DNA of 11,120 nt from Gemmatimonadales bacterium (GTDB lineage Bacteria; Gemmatimonadota; Gemmatimonadetes; Gemmatimonadales; GWC2-71-9), in the NCBI GenBank assembly GCA_025929805.1, contig JAICPP010000104.1, forward strand, positions 1-11,120, read 5' to 3'. Both the position numbers and the translations under genes were made by a program. Below, in pieces: positions 5,608-11,120 of the stretch; the first letter of the stretch is position 1; every line of letters begins with the position of its first letter. The notes under the pieces were generated by a model. That model had not been told where the DNA came from. It saw only the letters and a program-made list of their open reading frames with translations, and searched no databases.

Positions 5608-7491
5608 ATGAGTGCAAGCCAAAAGGATAACCGGGTGGTGCTTCGCCGCCTGGCGTGGGGTGGCGCTGCCATGGCGCTGGGACTCATCGTGCTCGGTGGT
5701 ATCGTCCGCATCACTGGGTCCGGCATGGGATGCGGCGAGCACTGGCCCCTCTGCGACGGCGAGTGGTTCCCGCCGCTCGATCTCCCTACCATGATCGAGA
5801 TCGGGCACCGGTGGGCGGCAGCCCTGGTAAGCGTGGTGGTGCTCGCACTGACCGCAGCAGCGTGGAGGCATCATCGAGCGGACCCGGCGATCAGGAATTC
5901 AGCTACTCTCGCGACATTGTTGTTGATTGTTCAGGTGCTGCTGGGCGCCGTCACGGTCAAGCTTTCCCTGCCGCCCTGGGTGGTCATATCTCATTTCGCC
6001 AATGCGATGGTTCTGTTGGCGGTGCTGGTCGTGACCGGGTTAAGAGCGGGCGCGGGTAATCCGGCACCGGTAGGGGAGCGCCACCGGGATCACGGCCTGG
6101 TTCTCGCCGTAGCGGCCACGGGATTCGTAGTGATTCTTTTCGGCGCTCAGGTGGCCAACTTCGATGCCGGACTCCTCTGTCTGGGACTGCCGCTGTGCAA
6201 CGGGTCCCTGTTGCCGCCGCCAGCGCCGCTGGCCACGCTGCACTGGACCCATCGGGTGCTTGCCTTCTTTTTTCTGGCGCTGGTCGTTGCCCTCACCGTC
6301 CGACTATATCGAAGACCGGTAACTGGACCGGTGCGACGATGGACCGCCGTCGTCCTCGGGATCACCCTCACGCAGATCGCCGTCGGGGCAACGATGGTGG
6401 TGCAGTTACTCCCACCCGGCTTTCGGGCGGCGCACCTCCTGGTCGGAACTCTGCTCTGGACCACCCTGGTCATCCTGGTCTTTCACTCCAATCGGACTAC
6501 CGACTCTGCAGAACCTGTTGGGACGCGGAGCCTGGAGCCTTCGGTGCTGGCCGATCTGATCACGCTGACCAAGCCCCGCATCATTTCGTTGCTGCTGATT
6601 ACCACCGTAGCCCCAATGTTCATCACGCCGGCGGGGCTGCCGCCGCTGTCGCTGATACTCTGGGTCATCCTGGGTGGATACCTGATGGCGGGTGGCGCCA
6701 ATGCCATCAACATGTGGTTCGACCGTGACATCGACGACAAGATGAGCCGCACCAGACTGCGGCCCATTCCGGCAGGGAGAATAGGGGCGGGTGCAGGCCT
6801 CGCATTCGGTATCGGGCTCGCGCTCCTCGCCTTTGCAGTGTTCTGGTATCGGGTCAATCCGCTCAGCGCTTGGCTGGCCCTCGGCGGTCTCCTCTTCTAC
6901 GTCTTCATTTATACCATCTGGCTCAAGCGATCCAGCCCCCAGAATATCGTAATCGGAGGAGCCGCGGGTGCCTTTCCACCACTGGTGGGTTGGACCGCCA
7001 TGACCGGCCGGCTGGACCTAGCCGCCATCTATCTGTTCGCGATCATTTTCTACTGGACGCCACCACACTTCTGGGCGCTGGCGCTCATCAAGCAGGGCGA
7101 ATACGCCAAGGCCGGCGTACCGATGCTCCCCGTAGTCCACGGTGAGCGGCGAACCAAGTTCGAGATGCTTGCCTACACGGCCATTCTGCTGCCCCTTACC
7201 ATCATGCCCACGCTCTTCGGGGCACTGGGAGCGTTCTACGCCGTGGCTGCCTTGCTGCTGGGGGCGAGGCTGCTCTGGTATTGTATTCGGCTCCTGCGCG
7301 AACGAGCTGGCACCCCGGTGGCCTGGCAGATGTATCGCTACAGCCTGCTGTACCTCGCCCTGTTGTTCGTGGCCATGGGCATAGACCGTGTCATGCCCTT
7401 TGGGCATCGCCCCCAACCTGCCAAGGTAGTCATTCTCGACGAACCCGAGCGCGAGCTTGTCGCACCCACCAGCGGGTACCACCGCCACTAG
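5608..7491 (+). CDS. ctaA-ctaB: Fused haem A synthase (CtaA/COX15) - haem O synthase (CtaB, protohaem IX farnesyltransferase)
   Basis: One 627-aa membrane protein carries both enzymes that turn haem B into haem A for aa3-type cytochrome oxidases. Residues about 10-295 are CtaA, with four conserved haem-ligand-type histidines: H67 (EIGHR), H129 (SHF), H215 (THRVLA) and H276 (AAHLLVG). It also has two extracytoplasmic cysteine pairs, C42/C49 (CGEHWPLC) and C191/C197 (CLGLPLC). Residues about 313-600 are CtaB, a UbiA-type prenyltransferase. The motif N368-xxx-D372-xxx-D376 (NMWFDRDID) and RTRLRPIPAGR bind prenyl diphosphate; LKRSSPQNIVIGGAAGAFPPLVGW and WTPPHFWALAL are CtaB signatures. A linker of about 20 residues (295-314) joins them, with no stop or frameshift between. 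CtaB normally acts before CtaA, so the domain order is opposite to the reaction order. The ABC exporter gene overlaps the 3' end. Product assignment is firm; activity of both halves is inferred from intact motifs. Confidence 0.95.
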   Translation: MSASQKDNRVVLRRLAWGGAAMALGLIVLGGIVRITGSGMGCGEHWPLCDGEWFPPLDLPTMIEIGHRWAAALVSVVVLALTAAAWRHHRADPAIRNSATLATLLLIVQVLLGAVTVKLSLPPWVVISHFANAMVLLAVLVVTGLRAGAGNPAPVGERHRDHGLVLAVAATGFVVILFGAQVANFDAGLLCLGLPLCNGSLLPPPAPLATLHWTHRVLAFFFLALVVALTVRLYRRPVTGPVRRWTAVVLGITLTQIAVGATMVVQLLPPGFRAAHLLVGTLLWTTLVILVFHSNRTTDSAEPVGTRSLEPSVLADLITLTKPRIISLLLITTVAPMFITPAGLPPLSLILWVILGGYLMAGGANAINMWFDRDIDDKMSRTRLRPIPAGRIGAGAGLAFGIGLALLAFAVFWYRVNPLSAWLALGGLLFYVFIYTIWLKRSSPQNIVIGGAAGAFPPLVGWTAMTGRLDLAAIYLFAIIFYWTPPHFWALALIKQGEYAKAGVPMLPVVHGERRTKFEMLAYTAILLPLTIMPTLFGALGAFYAVAALLLGARLLWYCIRLLRERAGTPVAWQMYRYSLLYLALLFVAMGIDRVMPFGHRPQPAKVVILDEPERELVAPTSGYHRH

Positions 7492-9298
7492 CCCAACGGA
7501 GGTCGCGCCACCCGCCCGGCGGCTGCCTGCCCCAGGGCGGCTGGTTCGTCTCTGGCCGCGAGTCAGGGAGTATCGAGGCATGCTGGCCCTGGCCTCACTG
7601 ACGCTGATCGCAAGTGCGCTCCTGGGCTTGGCGTTCCCCATGGTTGTGCGGTATCTGCTGGACGCCGCCTTTATCCAGCACAACCGTGAGGTATTGGACC
7701 GGATCGCCATCGGCCTGGTTCTCTTATTCAGCGTGCAGGCCGTGCTCAACTATGCTCAGACGTACCTGCTGAGCGCGGTGGGCGAGCGGGTGGTGGCCAG
7801 GCTTCGAGCCGAGCTGTTCTCCAAGCTGCTGGACATGCCTCCGGGATTCTTTGCGGAGCGCCGCACCGGCGAGCTCACCAGCCGGCTCACCACGGATATC
7901 GGACTCCTCCAGGGTGTCCTGAGCCACCAGATCGCGGAGTTTTCCCGCCAGGTGCTGGCGCTGGTGGGAGGGATCGTGCTGCTCACGCTGATGCAGCCGC
8001 GCCTTACGCTGACTGCGTTGGGCGTGGTGCCCCTGGTCATCGGGTCAGCCTTGTTTTTCGGGCGGCGTCTCCGCCGGATGACCGTGAGCGTCCAGGATAA
8101 AGTGGCGGAGGCAACCGCGGTGGCGGAGGAAGCGTTCAGTCAGATACGCACGGTTCAAAGCTTCGTGCAGGAAGGTGCCGAGCGGTCCCGGTATGATGAG
8201 CGAATCAGCGCCAGCGTAAAAGCGGCTCTGGCTCGAGCGCGGGTGCGGGGAGTCTTCTTCGGGGTACTGACCTTCTCCACTTTCGTGGGAATCGTCTTCG
8301 TACTTTGGCAGGGCGGCCTGCTGGTGCTCGAGGGCCAGCTCACACCCGGGGAGCTGGTTCAGTTCCTCCTGTACACCATCACCATCGCCGCAGCGATTGG
8401 TGCGCTGGCCTCGTTTTTCAGCAGTTATCAGGAGGCGGTGGGTGCCGCGGAGCGAGTGTTCGAGATCCTCGAGGTAACTCCGACCATCGAGGACCCAGAC
8501 ACGCCGGTGCCGCTTCCGGCACCAGTGCAGGGGAGAGTCGGGTTCGAGCGAGTATCATTTCGGTATAGCCATAACCCCTCGCTTCCTTGGATCCTGGAGG
8601 ACATCGATCTCCATTGTGCCCCGGGAGAAGTATTGGCCCTAGTGGGACCCTCCGGCGCCGGCAAGACCACCCTGGTGTCACTCCTTCCCCGATTCTGGGA
8701 CGTGGACCGGGGCCGGGTCCTGCTCGACGGGGTCGATGTCCGTAACCTTCGCCTGGCGGATCTCCGAGGCGCCATCGGCATCGTCCCTCAGGATCCCGCG
8801 CTCTTCAGCGGGACCATCCGCGAGAACATCGCCTACGCCCGTCCCGGGGCATCCCAGCTAGAGGTCGAATCCGCGGCCCGGGCAGCGCACGCCTACGAGT
8901 TCATCGAGCGGCTTCCCCAGGGGTACGAGACCCTGGTCGGCGAGCGGGGAGTCAAGCTATCGGGAGGCCAGCGACAGCGAGTCGCCATTGCCCGCGCCAT
9001 TCTCAAGGATCCCGCTGTGCTCATTCTGGACGAGGCCACCAGCAACCTGGATACCGAGAGCGAGCGGCTGATCGAGGATGCATTGAGCAAGCTTCTCGTG
9101 GGGCGTACGACCTTGATCATTGCCCACCGGCTCAGCACCGTACGGAGAGCCGACCGTCTGGTGGTCCTCGACCGCGGCCGGATCGTGGAGGAGGGAACCC
9201 ATGGCGAGTTACTCGAGTTGGGTGGTCTGTACGCCCGGCTGTATCAGCGGCAGTTCAGGGACGATCCGGCACAGCTGGCGGTGTTCAACCAGAGTTGA
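7457..9298 (+). CDS. ABC exporter half-transporter (MsbA/BmrA type, fused TMD-NBD)
   Basis: The 613-aa protein joins a six-helix type I exporter membrane domain (about 40-325) to an ATP-binding domain (about 358-600), the usual layout of homodimeric lipid or drug exporters. The NBD is complete: Walker A GPSGAGKTT (397-405), Q-loop Q445 (VPQDP), signature LSGGQ (501-505), Walker B VLILDE (521-526), D-loop SNLD (529-532) and H-loop H557. The coupling-helix region TGELTSRLTTDI (137-148) is typical. The start is notable. An in-frame TAG at 7427 limits it, and TTG 7457 is the only standard start before ATG 7580, which would remove the conserved RLVRLWPRVREYRG lead-in to TM1. TTG 7457 overlaps the ctaA-ctaB gene by 35 bp, suggesting translational coupling. 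The substrate is not readable from sequence. Confidence 0.93.
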   Translation: MSHPPAGTTATSPTEVAPPARRLPAPGRLVRLWPRVREYRGMLALASLTLIASALLGLAFPMVVRYLLDAAFIQHNREVLDRIAIGLVLLFSVQAVLNYAQTYLLSAVGERVVARLRAELFSKLLDMPPGFFAERRTGELTSRLTTDIGLLQGVLSHQIAEFSRQVLALVGGIVLLTLMQPRLTLTALGVVPLVIGSALFFGRRLRRMTVSVQDKVAEATAVAEEAFSQIRTVQSFVQEGAERSRYDERISASVKAALARARVRGVFFGVLTFSTFVGIVFVLWQGGLLVLEGQLTPGELVQFLLYTITIAAAIGALASFFSSYQEAVGAAERVFEILEVTPTIEDPDTPVPLPAPVQGRVGFERVSFRYSHNPSLPWILEDIDLHCAPGEVLALVGPSGAGKTTLVSLLPRFWDVDRGRVLLDGVDVRNLRLADLRGAIGIVPQDPALFSGTIRENIAYARPGASQLEVESAARAAHAYEFIERLPQGYETLVGERGVKLSGGQRQRVAIARAILKDPAVLILDEATSNLDTESERLIEDALSKLLVGRTTLIIAHRLSTVRRADRLVVLDRGRIVEEGTHGELLELGGLYARLYQRQFRDDPAQLAVFNQS

Positions 9299-9323
9299 GC
9301 AGCTGAATGAATAGCAGAAAGAA

Positions 9324-9346
9324 AGCCCCCGCGGTTCGCGGGGGCT
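9324..9346. terminator. Bidirectional intrinsic terminator between convergent genes
   Basis: AGCCCCCGCG and CGCGGGGGCT form a perfect 10-bp stem around a 3-nt GTT loop. On the minus strand the stem runs into a T-rich CTTTCTTTC stretch, so it is strongest for the arylsulfotransferase-like gene. On the plus strand only a weak T-run follows, but it can still serve the ABC exporter, which ends 25 bp earlier. Confidence 0.85.
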
Positions 9347-9374
9347 GTTCAATAGGAGGCAAGGACCCGGTGAG

Positions 9375-10799
9375 TCAGCGCGTCAGCGCGGGTACCGGGG
9401 CGTACAGCGAGAGAATGCGCTGCGCTCTGAACACGTAACCGGGATTACCTTCGATGTTCCAGAGCTTAAGCCCAGTGGCGTCGAACAACTCGACTCTGCC
9501 CTCAGTTCCAAACGACACGAGATATAGGTCGGGGCCCGCGGCCTGCACGCTGCCGCCAATCGCGGTCTTCACGGGAGGCGTCGACGCGTAGGACTGCTCG
9601 AGTGTTGCGGTACGCGCGTCGGCGTTTACGAGATAGCGCTCGTAGCGCGATTCAGTGATGCTCAGACCGAGGTTGTCCAAAATGATGAATCGGCCTGGTC
9701 CGACGACCCGCACGTTGTGCTGCCGCACAAAGCCGGCGTCCGGCGTCCCCTCGAATGTGAACTGGTTGCGCAGCCCGCCCATGCGCCACATTACCTCGCC
9801 GGACTGCACATTGATCTTGGTGACCTCGTTGAGGCTCCGGAATGCGATGAGAAGATTCCCGTCGGTATCAAAATCGAAACTGTTGCCGTGAGTCCAGTTC
9901 ACCCCGACGATGCCCTGATAAACTGAAGGTTCGGCGTCTGTGATCAGGAAGTGATCGAAGGGGGTCCATTCAAACAGCAGCGTTCCCACAGGGTCGACGT
10001 GCTGGATGGTCGTTCCCGTAACCTCGGCAGTCGCATCCCCTCCCATGGCCGACAAATCCATGGTGCGGGTTTCATCACACATGATCCAGTACGAGCCATC
10101 CCCCGAGAGCAGCAGATCATGGAACCGGAGGGGCCGGTTGTTGGCGCAACGCAACTGGCGCCGCTCGAAGCCGGCTGGGTCGAGCTCGACAAACGGATCA
10201 TCGTCCGTCGGATCGTCGGTATTCAGGCGGCCGACCAGCGTGCCGGTCGGTTGCGCCATGAAGTTCAGGCTCGGGCCGGTGCCCGGAAAACGCTTGTACC
10301 AGACGACGCGTCCCGTCCCGTCAATGATGATTCCGAACGGCGTGGCCGAGAATACGAGGTACCCGTCCAAAGGCGTGATGCCGCTTGCCGTATAGGAAGG
10401 AAGGTCGAGCGGTAATGCCCCAGTCGTGAAGGTCAGGGGATCGGATATCAGGCTGTCGAGCGAGGATGACCCACCCCCGTACACCACCAGACGCAGCTCG
10501 TACGCCGTCACCGGCATCAGTCCCAACACCGCAACCGTATCCTCCTCCGCGGAGGTGACCGGGAATGCGGGCGTTACACTGTCCTCATTCTGGTCAGTGA
10601 TTCGATAACGCACGCGCATGCTGTCACCCGCACCCTGGAACAGCACCAAGGCACTAATCTCCATATTCGGATTAGCTACAGGATGGGCCGAATCTATTCG
10701 TGCGGCTCTGTCCGGCGGACGGGTGCTATCGGTGCACCCGATGGCCGTGAGGAGGACGATGGTGGACGCACAAGAGCCGGGACGAGGCAGCTTCGACAA
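9375..10799 (-). CDS. Arylsulfotransferase (ASST)-family lipoprotein
   Basis: The 474-aa product begins with a short basic segment (MSKLPRP) and a hydrophobic stretch ending in TAIGC, a lipobox-like site with C22 as the lipidated residue, so it is probably an exported lipoprotein. Residues about 48-130 look like a fibronectin-III-type beta domain (ALVLFQGAGDSMRVRYRI, then VTAYELRLVVY). The rest is an ASST-type six-bladed propeller. Three candidate active-site histidines, FHDLLLSGDG (H227), THGNSFDFD (H304) and RQHNVRV (H361), plus R321, occur in the order of E. coli ASST H252, H356, H436 and R374. ASSTs move sulfate from phenolic sulfate esters to phenol acceptors. Two further cysteines (C218, C241) could pair. 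The frame is open to 10892, but starting there would place a terminator inside the gene; TTG 10799 gives a clean signal peptide. GTG/TTG alternatives cannot be excluded. Confidence 0.75.
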   Translation of the reverse strand: MSKLPRPGSCASTIVLLTAIGCTDSTRPPDRAARIDSAHPVANPNMEISALVLFQGAGDSMRVRYRITDQNEDSVTPAFPVTSAEEDTVAVLGLMPVTAYELRLVVYGGGSSSLDSLISDPLTFTTGALPLDLPSYTASGITPLDGYLVFSATPFGIIIDGTGRVVWYKRFPGTGPSLNFMAQPTGTLVGRLNTDDPTDDDPFVELDPAGFERRQLRCANNRPLRFHDLLLSGDGSYWIMCDETRTMDLSAMGGDATAEVTGTTIQHVDPVGTLLFEWTPFDHFLITDAEPSVYQGIVGVNWTHGNSFDFDTDGNLLIAFRSLNEVTKINVQSGEVMWRMGGLRNQFTFEGTPDAGFVRQHNVRVVGPGRFIILDNLGLSITESRYERYLVNADARTATLEQSYASTPPVKTAIGGSVQAAGPDLYLVSFGTEGRVELFDATGLKLWNIEGNPGYVFRAQRILSLYAPVPALTR

Positions 10800-10842
10800 A
10801 CTCCCCGAACGGTGCAGCCGCGGGGCCGCAGAGGACAACGAA

Positions 10843-10865
10843 AGCCCCCGTGGCAAACGGGGGCT
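10843..10865. terminator. Intrinsic terminator of the upstream minus-strand gene
   Basis: AGCCCCCGT and ACGGGGGCT form a 9-bp perfect stem with a 5-nt GGCAA loop. On the minus strand it is followed by TTTCGTT, and it lies 30 bp after the stop of the partial gene at 10896. It is nearly the same as the stem at 9324-9346 (same GAAAGCCCCCG opening and same total length of 23 nt). Confidence 0.75.
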
Positions 10866-10895
10866 CTCGGTTTTGAGACTACACATATTCAATCA

Positions 10896-11120
10896 TTAGC
10901 GACTGATCGTAATCTTAATCAACGAAGGAGGGGGACCGGCCGCGTCTCCTCCATAATCTTCAACCAGAAGCGTGTGGGTGCCCGCCGGAAGCGTGAAGCC
11001 GCCAGTTTCGGGATGATTGGCGCTCACCGTGGGATCGGCGAAATCCTCGCTCGCGCACGTCGGGTCACTTACGCAGACAGGCGCATCGAGGTCACTGCCG
11101 ACATTCCAGTCGACCGTAAC
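10896..11120 (-). CDS. C-terminus of a probable secreted protein with a PPC-like beta domain (partial)
   Basis: An open frame enters from the right edge and ends at TAA (10896-10898), giving 74 residues with no start in the window. It reads VTVDWNVGSDLDAP near the edge, then a cysteine pair in VCVSDPTC, NHPETGGFTLPAGTHTLLVE, and a final strand SLIKITISR. The pattern of a V-V-D-W strand, acidic D-L-D, LPAGTHTLLVEDY and an alternating hydrophobic last strand resembles pre-peptidase C-terminal (PPC) type beta-sandwich domains, which are common at the ends of exported proteins. No catalytic domain is visible, so the full function is unknown. It is read in the same direction as the ASST-like gene and is separated from it by a terminator. 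Confidence 0.6.
   Translation of the reverse strand, partial: VTVDWNVGSDLDAPVCVSDPTCASEDFADPTVSANHPETGGFTLPAGTHTLLVEDYGGDAAGPPPSLIKITISR

Noticed and set aside
7580..9298. ABC exporter starting at ATG 7580
   Set aside because: This would delete the conserved basic amphipathic lead into the first membrane helix that MsbA-type proteins carry.
10800..10892. Upstream extension of the ASST-like protein to 10892
   Set aside because: It would translate through the terminator hairpin of the preceding gene and bury the hydrophobic signal segment about 40 residues inside the protein.

Overview
This window comes from a high-GC bacterium with a Gram-negative-type, aerobic lifestyle. It encodes de novo NAD synthesis from aspartate, haem A synthesis (which implies an aa3-type terminal oxidase), a predicted lipoprotein and a second probable secreted protein. 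Gemmatimonadota is my best guess from overall style (GC-rich genes, frequent TTG/GTG starts, secreted beta-rich proteins). No rRNA or marker gene is present to prove it.

Layout. Positions 1-550 hold a small minus-strand four-helix-bundle (S23/IVP family) gene between two arrays of the same 8-bp repeat in opposite orientations. Positions 565-3950 are a compact plus-strand nadB-nadA-nadC operon: L-aspartate oxidase, quinolinate synthase and quinolinate phosphoribosyltransferase, taking aspartate to nicotinate mononucleotide. The 3945-4173 junction contains three copies of a 17-bp repeat, inverted at the two ends, and a hairpin plus T6 tract that could terminate the nad transcript. Converging on it from the right is a minus-strand APC-family amino acid permease (4154-5542).

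A 65-bp divergent gap follows, with -10-like boxes for both directions. Then comes an unusual single polypeptide (5608-7491) that fuses haem A synthase (CtaA/COX15) to haem O synthase (CtaB). It overlaps a full-length MsbA/BmrA-type ABC exporter half-transporter (7457-9298). A bidirectional stem-loop at 9324-9346 separates this pair from a minus-strand arylsulfotransferase-like lipoprotein (9375-10799). Upstream of that gene, past a second near-identical terminator (10843-10865), is the 3' end of another probable secreted protein with a PPC-like beta domain, which runs off the window at 11120.

Most genes are ordinary housekeeping or accessory functions. The unusual items are the CtaA-CtaB fusion, the inverted 8-bp repeat arrays bracketing the four-helix-bundle gene, and the inverted 17-bp repeats that bound the nadC/permease junction and overlap or abut both stop codons. 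I found no CRISPR array, tRNA, rRNA, transposase or defence system.
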